From Verrucomicrobiia bacterium (GTDB lineage Bacteria > Verrucomicrobiota > Verrucomicrobiia > Verrucomicrobiales > Akkermansiaceae): a stretch of 64,000 nucleotides of DNA. The translations under genes were made by a program, and so were the position numbers. Each line of letters opens with the position of its first letter. The first letter of the stretch is position 1. Below are positions 53,982-63,700 of the stretch, piece after piece. The stretch spans positions 62,001 to 126,000 of the forward strand of contig JAUIGV010000002.1 in the NCBI GenBank assembly GCA_030432565.1, given 5' to 3'. Below the pieces are notes generated by a model that did not search any database, had not been told where the DNA came from, and saw only the letters and a list, made by a program, of their open reading frames with translations.

Positions 53982-54758
53982 TTAGTTGGTGGGCTTGGCC
54001 GAGTAATTCTTATCGCTGAGTTTCGTGTAGAAGTCGAAGATCTGAGGCTCCTTGAGGTTCTCGTTCTGGATCATTTCGATGTGTCCGTCGAGCATGCAGC
54101 AGTGAACCTTGCCCTTGTGATTTCCCTGGGGAGCGTTGTCGACATTTTTGAACACCCATCCGTGTGAGGTGACGTTGTCGTCGGTTTCGCCAAAGTAAAT
54201 CGTGCTTGGGCCGTCCTTGACGGCGCTCAAGCGAACCTTGTAGACATTTTCCTCCGCGGCATCATTGCTGACGTCTCCGCCAAGTTCGGCGTTGTAGGCA
54301 TAGCTTCCGAGACTCAGGGCTGGCTCGTTGTAAAGTGAGTCATATTCCTTCTTTCCCTCACCGAGCTTCTTCTTGGAAAGTGGATTTTGAAGGATGGTTT
54401 CCCAATACGCCTTACCCCACCTGTAGTTGGAGCCGTCACGCTCCGCGACGTCGAGTTGCTCGGCAACGAGGTCCCACCATACGAAAGATGGCTGTTGGGC
54501 ATCTTGAAGGCTACCTTTGTAGGGAGGGAAGGTGCTGGGGGCATGATAGCCGGTGTTTACTCCCTCGGACTGGAGAACGGTGAGGGCGCTGTAAATTTCC
54601 TTCATGTTCTTGGTGGCCTTTCCCGCCTTGGAAGCGGAAATGCCGGCCCGGACGGCCACGAGGGCAATCCCGGCGAGAGTCATGATGATGGCGATGACCA
54701 CGAGAAGTTCGACGAGAGTGAATCCTCGTTTTCTATTTGATGATGAGTGTGTATTCAT
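53982..54758 (-). CDS. Prepilin-like protein with H-X9-DG motif
   Basis: About 258 aa from ATG 54758 (13 more in-frame codons upstream are possible). The N-terminus NRKRGFTLVELLVVIAIIMT is a type IV prepilin cleavage/methylation signal, cleaved after Gly with Phe at +1. The C-terminal part holds HKGKVHCCMLDGH, an H-X9-DG motif typical of the large prepilin-like families of Planctomycetes and Verrucomicrobia, near WVFKNVDNAPQG. The role, pseudopilin or surface protein, is not known. It is probably monocistronic given the terminator. Confidence 0.88.
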   Translation of the reverse strand: MNTHSSSNRKRGFTLVELLVVIAIIMTLAGIALVAVRAGISASKAGKATKNMKEIYSALTVLQSEGVNTGYHAPSTFPPYKGSLQDAQQPSFVWWDLVAEQLDVAERDGSNYRWGKAYWETILQNPLSKKKLGEGKKEYDSLYNEPALSLGSYAYNAELGGDVSNDAAEENVYKVRLSAVKDGPSTIYFGETDDNVTSHGWVFKNVDNAPQGNHKGKVHCCMLDGHIEMIQNENLKEPQIFDFYTKLSDKNYSAKPTN

Positions 54759-54916
54759 TTCTTCCACAAAGCTTGGATAGCTTGGCGCGGGGATCAAGCA
54801 GTTTTCACTCGCGTGGGGGTTCTTCTTGGATCTCCTGCTTGTTTTTGGGGCTGTCGCGCTCGTGATTTGGGGTGATTGAGGGCAGGCTGGTCATCAGCAG
54901 GGCTTTACTTTTGACG

Positions 54917-55012
54917 TCATGGGGTTGGGGGAGTGGGTTCCGTTTGCTGGCCGAATGCGACGGACAGGGCCCCAAGGGCCATTGAAAGGGCAAGCCACGA
55001 ACTCTTCTTCAT
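54917..55012 (-). CDS. Possible 31-residue exported peptide
   Basis: A short frame with a signal-peptide-like N-terminus (MKKSSWLALSMALGALSVAF) followed by a Thr/Pro-rich tail (TEPTPPTP). It starts 29 bp after the stop of the fucose-type permease gene. The signal peptide is convincing but the mature part would be only about 9 residues, so it may be a leader relic or not a gene. Confidence 0.3.
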   Translation of the reverse strand: MKKSSWLALSMALGALSVAFGQQTEPTPPTP

Positions 55013-55041
55013 GGCTTAATTTTTTTAAGGGCGGCGATCGG

Positions 55042-56541
55042 TCAATCTCCTTCCTGATCGGACAGTAGGGTCGGGCGAGGTTGCTTGAAGGAGAGGTAGC
55101 CATATCCGGCGATGACGACAAAACAGACGGCGACAAGGGTGAATGAAATGGGAACTCCGTGGGAGGTGATCAGATTCCCCTGAACTTTTGCTCCAACAGC
55201 TCCGCCGACGATGGCCATGATTAGAAAGGCGGAGCCGAGTTTGGCCTCTTCCTCTTTCATGCCATCCAAGGCGATGCCGTAAATGGTCGGGAACATGAGT
55301 GACATGCATCCGGAAACGCAGACGAGGCAGATGAGGCCGGGGTAGCCGGGCATGAGGATGGCACCGCAAACAAAGACGAGGCCACCAATTGCAAAAATCA
55401 TGAGAAGCTTGCCGGGGGTTATGATACGAAGGAGCCACGTGCAGAAAAAGCGGCTGCTCAAGAAGAGGATCATGGAGGCGATGTTCCATTTTTGGGCGGT
55501 GGCGAGACTGAGGCCGACCTCTTCCATTCCGTAGTGGATGATGTAGGTCCAACACATAATTTGGGCCCCGACATAAAACGCCTGGGCCACCACGCCACCG
55601 GCAAAGTGACCGCGACAAAAGATGCGTTTGGTAATTTCAAGAAAGGGAGCCTCCTTGTCCTTGCTTTTGAAAGTGGGCATTTTTGAAAAGGCAAAGAACA
55701 GAAAAAAGAGAACGACGATGGCGGCGATGACGAGATAGGGCGTGCGAACATTTGCGAGATCTGCGCTTTGGAGCATTTTAAAATCCTCCGGTTGGGTGGC
55801 ATTGAGCCCCTTAAGTGCGTCGGACGTGGCGCTGGAAAGAACTCCGGGAAGTTCTTCGGAGAAGACAGGGATTTCTTTGTAGAGGGGCACGGTGACGTTC
55901 TCGCTTAGAGCGACCGTGTCGGCATCAATCTTTGCTCCGTTGGGAAGAGTGGATTCCGGAGTGAAGAGAAACTTGGTGGCATCCGGGTTGTTTTTGCCAA
56001 GCTCCTCGGCGAATTTGTTGATCTCAAGTTGGGGCGCAAGAACGAAGGTGGCAATGGCCATGCCGGTCAGGGAGCCGATGGGGTTGAAGGCCTGGGCGAG
56101 ATTGAGGCGCTGCGTGGCGGTTTCGCGGGGGCCCATGGCCAGAATATAGGGATTGCAGGCGGTTTCCAGGAAGGCGAGTCCACAGGGGATGATGTAGGAT
56201 CCCAGGACGAAGATTGGGAATGAGATGGCCATGCTGGCGGGAATGGCGAGGAGGGCGCCGATGGCATAGAGAGCCAGTCCGACAAGGATGGCTCCTTTGT
56301 AGGAGAACCGTCGGATGAAGAAGGCAGCTGGAAGAGCCATGCAGAAATAGCCAAAATAGAACGCGAATTGGAGCCAAGCGGCCTGCGCGGTGGGAATGAT
56401 GAAGACCTGTTCGTAAACCTTGACGAGAGGGTTGGTATAATCGTTGGCAAATCCCCAGAGAGAAAAGCAGCAGGTTGTCAGGATGAAGGCTGCGAGATAG
56501 TGTCGCGGTACGACTGGCGGAGAGTTGTTGGTTGAAGCCAC
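55042..56541 (-). CDS. MFS sugar permease, FucP (L-fucose:H+ symporter) type
   Basis: A 499-aa transporter with about 12 hydrophobic helices. It has the FucP-family start LAAFILTTCCFSLWGFANDY, AFYFGYFCMALPAAFFIRRF and AFLETACNPYILAMGPRETA, with the Asn-Pro pair typical for this family. A non-hydrophobic insert of about 70 residues between helices 6 and 7 (TLPNGAKIDADTVALSEN) is longer than in the E. coli protein. The divergent TIM-barrel gene may handle the imported sugar. The actual substrate is not proven. Confidence 0.88.
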   Translation of the reverse strand: MASTNNSPPVVPRHYLAAFILTTCCFSLWGFANDYTNPLVKVYEQVFIIPTAQAAWLQFAFYFGYFCMALPAAFFIRRFSYKGAILVGLALYAIGALLAIPASMAISFPIFVLGSYIIPCGLAFLETACNPYILAMGPRETATQRLNLAQAFNPIGSLTGMAIATFVLAPQLEINKFAEELGKNNPDATKFLFTPESTLPNGAKIDADTVALSENVTVPLYKEIPVFSEELPGVLSSATSDALKGLNATQPEDFKMLQSADLANVRTPYLVIAAIVVLFFLFFAFSKMPTFKSKDKEAPFLEITKRIFCRGHFAGGVVAQAFYVGAQIMCWTYIIHYGMEEVGLSLATAQKWNIASMILFLSSRFFCTWLLRIITPGKLLMIFAIGGLVFVCGAILMPGYPGLICLVCVSGCMSLMFPTIYGIALDGMKEEEAKLGSAFLIMAIVGGAVGAKVQGNLITSHGVPISFTLVAVCFVVIAGYGYLSFKQPRPTLLSDQEGD

Positions 56542-56631
56542 AATGGAAAAGGTGAAAGAGGATGGATGTCAGACAAATTCATCTTTGTGGAGATCAAAGT
56601 CTCGCAACGGTGTGAAAATTGCTAGGATGCG

Positions 56632-57552
56632 GTGATGAAAGATTACTCACGCCGCGAATTACTGTCTTCCCTCGCTCTGTCTTCTGCCGCCTGTTTGACG
56701 GGGTCGGCCCGAGAGGGCTCACGCAAAAATCCCATCGGGGTTTCTACTTATAGTTTCTGGGGCTTTCAGCGGGACGAGTTGCGGGATATCGGGAAGTGCA
56801 TCGATCTGGCTGCCAGGATGGGGTTTGACGGAGTGGAGATCCTGCAGATGCAGATGGAGGATTTTTCGCCGGCAGCGATGCAGAAGATCAAGCGGAAGGC
56901 CTTCATGGCGGGGGTGGATTTAATGGGTTTTTCAACCCACCAGGATTTCGTGGATCCTGATTGGCTGGTGAGGCGAAGAAATGTCGAACAAACGATTACC
57001 TACATCGAGCAGGCCTATGCGCTGGGTATTCCCACCCTGCGGATCAATACGGGCCGCTGGAATACGAGTAAGGATTTCGATGATCTCATGGCGAACCGCG
57101 GAATCGAACCAGTGCTGGAAGGTCACACCGAGGAGGAAGGATTTGCATGGGTGATTGAGTCGATGAAACAGTTGGTGGCCTATGCCGAGAAGTGCGGGGT
57201 GGTGCTCGGTTTGGAAAACCACTGGGGCCTCGGCCTGACCCCGGAGGGGGTGATGAAGGTGGTCGATGCGGTGAAGTCTCCCTGGCTGCAGGTGACCCTG
57301 GATACCGGGAACTTTTTAGAAGATCCCTATGCGCGGCTGGAGAAGCTGGCGCCGCACACCGTCCTGCTTCAGGCGAAGACTTATTACGGAAAAGGAAGAT
57401 GGTATACTCTGGACCTCGACTACGGACGCATCGCGAAAATTATGAAGAAGGCAAACTACAAAGGCTATGTTTCGCTGGAGTTCGAAGGCCTGGAGGATCC
57501 CATGACGGCGGTTCCGAAGAGTCTCGAGCTTCTGAGGAAGCATTTTGGGTAG
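56632..57552 (+). CDS. Sugar phosphate isomerase/epimerase family TIM barrel
   Basis: A 306-aa xylose-isomerase-like TIM barrel. The N-terminus has a twin-arginine-like signal (SRRELLSSLALSSAACLTGS), suggesting export. Barrel blocks are IGVSTYSFWGF, MGFDGVEILQMQMEDF, IPTLRINTGRWN, VVLGLENHWGLGLTPEGVM, WLQVTLDTGNFLEDPYARL and YKGYVSLEFEGLEDP; the Glu, Asp, His and Glu residues of these blocks are the expected metal ligands. It is divergent from the fucose-type permease, suggesting joint action on a deoxy-sugar or its derivative. Substrate unknown. Confidence 0.88.
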   Translation: MMKDYSRRELLSSLALSSAACLTGSAREGSRKNPIGVSTYSFWGFQRDELRDIGKCIDLAARMGFDGVEILQMQMEDFSPAAMQKIKRKAFMAGVDLMGFSTHQDFVDPDWLVRRRNVEQTITYIEQAYALGIPTLRINTGRWNTSKDFDDLMANRGIEPVLEGHTEEEGFAWVIESMKQLVAYAEKCGVVLGLENHWGLGLTPEGVMKVVDAVKSPWLQVTLDTGNFLEDPYARLEKLAPHTVLLQAKTYYGKGRWYTLDLDYGRIAKIMKKANYKGYVSLEFEGLEDPMTAVPKSLELLRKHFG

Positions 57553-57621
57553 AGGGGTGTCTGGAATCCCTCACTCTTTTTCAGGGTTGACGAAGAAGGG
57601 CGATTTGGTCAGGAGGAAGCC

Positions 57622-58332
57622 GTGATTGCAAAGAATATCGCGAAATTTGGTGTCCTGGGAACTTTGCTTCCCGTCGGGCTTTCTGCTGCAACGGTGAGCC
57701 TCAACGATCTTGCGAGTGCGACTGCCGACGTGACCGCTGCTGAAGGTTTGATTGCCGGGACCGTCGTGAACGGCTTTCCCATCGACTCGACCCAAGACGT
57801 TACTTTTCAATTTGAGGTTAACATCAAATCAACCAACCCAGCCGGGGAAAGGGTGTTCTTTGAGTTTGGTGGGGGAAATGGAATAGGAAGCTCTTTGGTT
57901 TATAGCGGGTTCAACGACACTTTGCGATTCCAGTCCGAGCAAACAGGAGTGAGCGCTCTGGGTTCGCTGTTGATTCCTCTTTCGAATGTTCCGCTCAATC
58001 AGCCTCTCACCATCACGGCCTCCATCGATCTTTCCGAGGCGCGGCTCAACCTCTTCATCGGGGAGACTCTCTATACGACCACAGGTACGGCATTGACTGA
58101 CTGGGCCGGTGGCAACGAAGGTGGTTTCTTTGCGATTGGAGGGAACTCCGCTCTGAAGCCCAACTTCAGCAATGCGGCCTCACCTGAATACACCTCTCCT
58201 CTTTCTTCGGAAGCTGAAGCTCTCTCCGAGCTTCGCATCTACGGAAATACTTTCGTCGATTCGGTGCCTGAACCATCATCGATTTTTCTCGTTGCCATTG
58301 GCGGGCTTGGGCTAATCCGCCGTCGTAGATAG
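57622..58332 (+). CDS. PEP-CTERM sorting domain protein, second copy
   Basis: A 236-aa exported protein starting at GTG 57622, preceded by a good AGGAGG RBS. The signal peptide IAKNIAKFGVLGTLLPVGLS is followed by a LamG-like beta-rich body (LTITASIDLSEARLNLFIGE, ALSELRIYGNTFV). The C-terminus VPEPSSIFLVAIGGLGLI with RRRR is a clear PEP-CTERM signal for an exosortase. Function unknown. Together with the protein at 13.7 kb it shows that a working exosortase should be encoded in this genome. Confidence 0.88.
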   Translation: MIAKNIAKFGVLGTLLPVGLSAATVSLNDLASATADVTAAEGLIAGTVVNGFPIDSTQDVTFQFEVNIKSTNPAGERVFFEFGGGNGIGSSLVYSGFNDTLRFQSEQTGVSALGSLLIPLSNVPLNQPLTITASIDLSEARLNLFIGETLYTTTGTALTDWAGGNEGGFFAIGGNSALKPNFSNAASPEYTSPLSSEAEALSELRIYGNTFVDSVPEPSSIFLVAIGGLGLIRRRR

Positions 58333-58337
58333 CTCAC

Positions 58338-60719
58338 CTACTCGTAGACCAGCTGGGCGGTGGCAGTGGTGTCATGGCTCGAGGTGAAACGAATCCAATA
58401 GGCCTGGAAGCCGGCGGGGAACGGGTGGGTGAATTCCTCCTTGAGGTCGACGGTTTGGTAGGTCATCCAGTCGCCGTTGCCGGTGATGTCGACTTCGATG
58501 GTGATCTTAGTCGGAGTGGCTGACTGGAGAGTAAGGGTCTTTTTGTCGTAGCCGGTCATGAGGTAGGGATCGGAAGGGACGCCGGATTCGACCTTGGTGT
58601 CGAGCCACGGGCCACCCTGGCCAACGGGCTTGCCGAGGGACCAAAGGTCATCGACCGCTCCGGCCCAGAGGGCGGTTTGGCCATCGGTGGAATGGATGAG
58701 GTGGGGATTGTCCCGGGGAGCATTTTGGATAACCCCGGAGAGGATGAGGAGGCCGCGGTAGCTGCAGTAGTCGTGAATGCGGAGGTTGTGGGTGGCGACG
58801 GGGCGCACGCGGGGAAAGCCGAGGGCGTTGTTGGCGGGGAGTTCGTAGAAGGTGCCATGGGCATTGAAAAGGTCCCGCTCGGTGGCGACCTCGCGGCAAA
58901 TGCGGCCGGTCTCGTTGTCGAGGACCGGGTCGCCTTTGGGGAGGCGGAAGCGTCTGCCGCTGTCATCAAGGTAGAGGACGGAGGCGTCATCGACTTCGAG
59001 GATGCCCTTGTGTTCCGGGATGGCGGCGTTCTTGCGGAGCCAGGATTCGGCAACGGGGTTTTCGACTTTGACGAGGGTCATGTCGGGATTGAGTTGGTAG
59101 AGCCCCTTGTCGGAGGCGAAGTGGAGGTCGCGTTTGTTTTCGCCACGGGCGCGGACGATGCCGCTGGTTGGGTTTTGGGCGGAGGCATCGGCAAGACCGT
59201 TGAACTTGGCACTGTTCTTGCCTGGTTGCCGGGTGTCGGGGTTGGCGAAGGTGAACCAGGCGGAGGCCCTGTCCAGCGCCGTGGAGCTGGTGACGCGAAT
59301 CCAGGTTCCTTGTGAATCGGCCGGGAAGGAATGCCAGTGGTAGCCGTCGACCTCGACTTCGGTGAGCTTGGTCCAGTTGTTGGTTCCCTGGAGATCGACT
59401 TCGAAGGTGAAGGTCGTGGGGGCGTCGGCGAAAAGCTGGACGGCGCGGCTTTGGTAGCCGGAGAAGAGGTAGGGATCGGAGGCGGTCTTGGCGTCGACTT
59501 TGTCGTTGAGCCAGACCGCACCACGACCGATGACGGGGCCGAAGTGGTCGAGTTGCTCCGGTTTGACAAACCAGAGGTTGGACTGGGACTGCGGAGCGGC
59601 GACGTGGCCCTTGGCTTTGCGCTTGTTGAGGAATTCGGACTTGGCGGCGTCATCGCAGCCCATCACGACGTGGTCGCCCCAGCGGGCGAAGTCGCCGATG
59701 ACCTTGAGGTAGGACGAGCGGGGTGAAATGCCGGCGGAGTTTTTGGGAGTGAAGGTTTTGGGGAAGTTCCAGAACATACCGTGCATCGTCATGAGGAAGT
59801 TGTCGCCTTCACCGATCTCGCGGATGCGGGGCCACTCGGTGTTCCAGCCGTGGGCACCGTCGTAACTGTGGCTGGCCTTGGGGAGGCGGTAGCGGTGCCA
59901 TTCGCCCTCGTGGAGACACATCAGGATGAGCGAGCGGGCGTCCCAACCGGTGGACCAGATCGGGTCGGTGGCTGGGTTTGGGTTGCCGTGGATTCCGCCG
60001 GGTCCGGTCACTTCGGTGAATTGTTTTTCGAGGACGGTTTCGAAGGACTTGGACTGGCCGTCCCACTGGGCGAGGACGCCGGACTTGGTGAAGGGGTTTT
60101 TCATGGCGGCAGCGCCTCGCTGTCCGTTGTTGGAGTAAACAAGGTGTCCTTGTCCGGAATAGAAGCCCTTGCCGTGGTAGCCGTGGAGCCCGGCCTTCGG
60201 TTCGCCTTTTTGAGCTTCGTCATGGAAGAGGGTGTGGACTTCGAGGGTCTTGACGTCGACTTCGTAGAATCCTTCCTCCATGGTGGCATAGTAGATTTTC
60301 CGGGCGGGGTCGGTGAGGTGGCGGGCATTGCCGGTGGGGCGGCCAAACATCTTGGTGTAGGGAATGGCGCGGACCTTTCGGCTCTGGTCGATGGCGTAGG
60401 GTCCGATGAAGAGCTGATTGGATTCGCGGTGGATCATGCGATTGGCGGGCGTGCCGCCGATGGATTCCTCGCGAACGATCAAGTTGAGGTCCCGGTCGAT
60501 CTCGTAGAGTTTGTCCGACGAGCCCTTGGGGGAGTGGGGCGCATAGGTGACGGCCCAGAGGCGATCCGCGAAGGGGACGACCGCGCCGGTGCCGCACTCG
60601 TTCTCGTTGTTGAAGAAGGAAAGGTGCGGGTAGATACCGGAGAAGGAGGGTTTTGGGGCCCCGACAAGCGGCAAACCTGCAAGGAGGGAACCGAAAAGGA
60701 GATTGAAAATGGTCTTCAT
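58338..60719 (-). CDS. Large exported protein of unknown function, propeller-like
   Basis: About 793 aa from ATG 60719 with a signal peptide (MKTIFNLLFGSLLAGLPLVG); the frame is open further upstream but overlaps the CotH gene. The first two thirds read like a beta-propeller sensor or enzyme (GIYPHLSFFNNENECGTGAV, PIWSTGWDARSLILMCLHEG, YYATMEEGFYEVDV). Two related C-terminal-type modules (SDPYLFSGYQSRAVQLFADA and SDPYLMTGYDKKTLTLQSAT, each followed by a discoidin-like strand pattern) look like an internal duplication. I recognise no catalytic motif. It starts 13 bp after the stop of the CotH-family gene, so they are an operon. Confidence 0.8.
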   Translation of the reverse strand: MKTIFNLLFGSLLAGLPLVGAPKPSFSGIYPHLSFFNNENECGTGAVVPFADRLWAVTYAPHSPKGSSDKLYEIDRDLNLIVREESIGGTPANRMIHRESNQLFIGPYAIDQSRKVRAIPYTKMFGRPTGNARHLTDPARKIYYATMEEGFYEVDVKTLEVHTLFHDEAQKGEPKAGLHGYHGKGFYSGQGHLVYSNNGQRGAAAMKNPFTKSGVLAQWDGQSKSFETVLEKQFTEVTGPGGIHGNPNPATDPIWSTGWDARSLILMCLHEGEWHRYRLPKASHSYDGAHGWNTEWPRIREIGEGDNFLMTMHGMFWNFPKTFTPKNSAGISPRSSYLKVIGDFARWGDHVVMGCDDAAKSEFLNKRKAKGHVAAPQSQSNLWFVKPEQLDHFGPVIGRGAVWLNDKVDAKTASDPYLFSGYQSRAVQLFADAPTTFTFEVDLQGTNNWTKLTEVEVDGYHWHSFPADSQGTWIRVTSSTALDRASAWFTFANPDTRQPGKNSAKFNGLADASAQNPTSGIVRARGENKRDLHFASDKGLYQLNPDMTLVKVENPVAESWLRKNAAIPEHKGILEVDDASVLYLDDSGRRFRLPKGDPVLDNETGRICREVATERDLFNAHGTFYELPANNALGFPRVRPVATHNLRIHDYCSYRGLLILSGVIQNAPRDNPHLIHSTDGQTALWAGAVDDLWSLGKPVGQGGPWLDTKVESGVPSDPYLMTGYDKKTLTLQSATPTKITIEVDITGNGDWMTYQTVDLKEEFTHPFPAGFQAYWIRFTSSHDTTATAQLVYE

Positions 60720-60732
60720 GAAGTTGAGGGGG

Positions 60733-63700
60733 CTAGCGAAGCTCAATTTTGATTCGATAAAAAGCCTTCGACGAGGTGCGGTCGGGCAAAGTCCAGATGA
60801 GTGGTTCAGTGGAGAGGAGAGTGAGATTGGTGTCCTGCCAGGTGACAAGGTCGGTGCTCCACTGGGGAATCAAGAGCGCGTCGTCAGCTCCGGGCTTGGG
60901 CGTCACGGTGAGGGTCTTGTTCTGAAAGTTGAAGAGGTGAGAAGCAAGGGCGTAGTCGAGGAGATCGCCACTGGTGTATGGGATGGTATCGCTTGTGCCC
61001 GGGGTTCCGCCGGCTGTGGTGCTGGCGCGCCAGTGGGAGGGGAGATTGGGATTGCCGCCGCGGAAGGTGAGGCTGGGGCCGGATCCGTCGGGGGAAGTGG
61101 GCCACGGGGCGGAATCGGAGTAGGCGAACTCGGCGATGGTGGAGCCGTCGGCGTCATCGAGTTTGAGCGTTTCACCTCCGTTGCTCAGTTTGCCGGAAGT
61201 GAAGGAGGAAAGGACGAGTCGTTCGCCGGGAGCGAGGGAGGTTCCGGCCGGGAAGGTGAATTGGATCCCTTGGGTGAACGCGACTCCCGAGAGATCGAGC
61301 GTGACGGTTTCGGAGGTGTTCAGGAGTTCGATGAATTCGGAAGTGTCATCAACGGGGTGATACATGATCTCGCTGATGATGAGGAAGAGTTGGTTTTCGG
61401 AAGGTAGGTTTGGAGTGGTAATGGTGGCGATGAGGTTGCCCGGGGAATCGTGGAGATCGAGAGTTTCGCTGAAGTTGGAAAAGTGTCCGGAGAAGTTCCC
61501 TTGGGAAAAGGCGGGCGGGTTCTTGGTGCGGTATTGTTGGATCCTGGGGGAGAGGATGAGGGAGGAGTTGGCCGGGATGACGGTGCCGGGTCGGAGGGTG
61601 TGGGAGATCGCTCCGGAGAGGGTCCAGTTGGAGAGATCGACGGCGAAGTTGTTGGGGTTTTGGAGTTCGAGTGATTCGTCGTCCTGGTCGCCCGAGGGCG
61701 GGTTGGTGACAATGGTGCCGAAGGTGATGGATGGAGCAGCCGGTTGGGATGCGGGGAGGGTGCCTCGTGAGGGAGTGCCGCCGTCGTTTTCAAGGAAGAT
61801 CCGTCGCTGGGGAAGGTAGGTGTTTTTGATTCGGTCGAGGGCGGCATCGAATGATTCCCGGGGGAAGCGACGGTAGCTTCCGTTGTTGGTGAAACCCCAG
61901 GTTGCGCGGTCGAGGTCGGCCTCTTGTTTCATGAGAAGGCGGAGTTCTTCAATGCGGGATTCAAGATGGCCGGGCACAAGTACGGTATCCATCGTCGTCC
62001 TCAGGCGGCGATAGAACATTTGGCTGGTTTCAGGATTGTCGAAGATGGCATCGAAGAGCCGGTTGTAGCCGCTTTTGAAATCGTTGTTTGAGCCGCCCCA
62101 TTCGTATCGTTCGTCGGTGACGAGGAAGGTGGTGGGGCCGGCAGGGCCTCGTAGGTCGCCGGAACCGAGCCAACGGTGGCCATAGCTGAAGTCACGATCC
62201 CAGGGGAGAATCATCCATTCCCCGAAGCGATTCCGGTGAACGTAGTAATTTTTTTGAGGGTTGAAGATGGAATCGACTACGTTGACGGCGAGGTAGTTGA
62301 CGAGTGAGGGAAGGTCGGTGTTTTCGAGCAGGAAATCGAGTTGATTGGGACCGTTGAGAGAGGAGGTGAAAGCGGCGAGGTCGGTGAGGCTGGAATTGTT
62401 TCGAGCTTCGAAACCGGTGGTGGAGGCAAGCCAGGAACCATTGCCGGTGGCCTTGTAAAAGGAACCGTCGGGGTCAAGGAGGTCGTCGTGGCGATTCAGG
62501 AATTCGTTGTCGGGTTGCTCGACCATGATGCCGAGCGAGTGAAAAGTGCCGTTGCGTTGAACGCGGACGGGGAAGGTTTCGGGTGCCGGAATGCCCATGG
62601 CTTGGAGGTTTCCCATGGGGAGGATGTCACGGAGATAGGATGAGTCCGGGTAGGCGGCGTTGACGTTGATTTGATCAACGCGGGGAGCGTCTGGATGAAG
62701 GAGGAAATCGTGCCCGGGGTTCGCTTCGAACTGATGGGGCTTCTTTTCGAGGGAGGCGGTGGTGGCGCCGCGGAGGTGAACGAGGACGTTGTCGTAGAAT
62801 TCGCCCTGCCAGAAAAGGGAACATCGGGTCCCGGAGCGGGTGTCGGCCGCGGGGAAATTTTCGGGGGGGAGGAACCACCGGAGGACGGGAAGTTGGGTAG
62901 TGAGGGAAGGTTCGGGGATGACGGTGCCGAAGTATTCCGGGGAGTCGGTGGTGAGATTGAGTGGGAGCCGGGTCGTCATGGAGAAAGAGTCCGAGACGAT
63001 GATGCGCCAGCGAATCATTTCCCCGGGCGAAGCTGGGTTGGAGGGAATGGTGGCAGAGTAAAGATTGCCATTTGAGGTCATGGTGACTGTGGAATGGGAG
63101 TCGAACATGCGCCGGTATTGCAGAGTGGCGGAGCTGATGGAGCCAGCCGGGGAATCTGCGAGAGCGGAGATGGTGATGGAGCCGTCGGGGTTCGTTTGGA
63201 AAGTGTGATTGGTGATGTAGGGTGTCGGGATATTTTCCGCTCCCGGAGTGGGTGTGCCCAGATGGACGTAGGTGTTGCTGGAAAGGCCGTAGCTGACTCC
63301 GGAGTATTGCGCGGGATACTGTGGGGAGAACTCGGTGAGAATGGTTCCGTTTTCGTCGCGGAGGGCGAGGTATTCGCCGGAGCCGGAGAGGGAGAAACCG
63401 AAGGTGTCCGAAGTGAGGACGAGGTATTCTCCGGGCTGGATGACGGTGGCTGGGAAGAGGAATTTGTCGGGGTTCGTCGCGCTATCAGTGAGGGCGTAAT
63501 CGGTGAGGTTGAGAGAAAATTTGTTGGGGTTGTGGAGTTCGATCCAGTCGTCACCGGAGGGGTTGATGGCCAGGAATTCGGAGAGGATGAGGGGGGCGGA
63601 AGGCTCGTTGACTCCGATGGTGAAGGACCGGGACTCAATGCCGGTCGACAAGGTGTAAGTGGTGGTGGACGTCGGAGAGACTTCGTACCCGGTGAGTCCG

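Noticed and set aside
59781-60752. 323-codon open frame on the plus strand
   Set aside because: Antisense to the exported propeller-like gene; composition typical of a shadow frame in GC-rich coding DNA.
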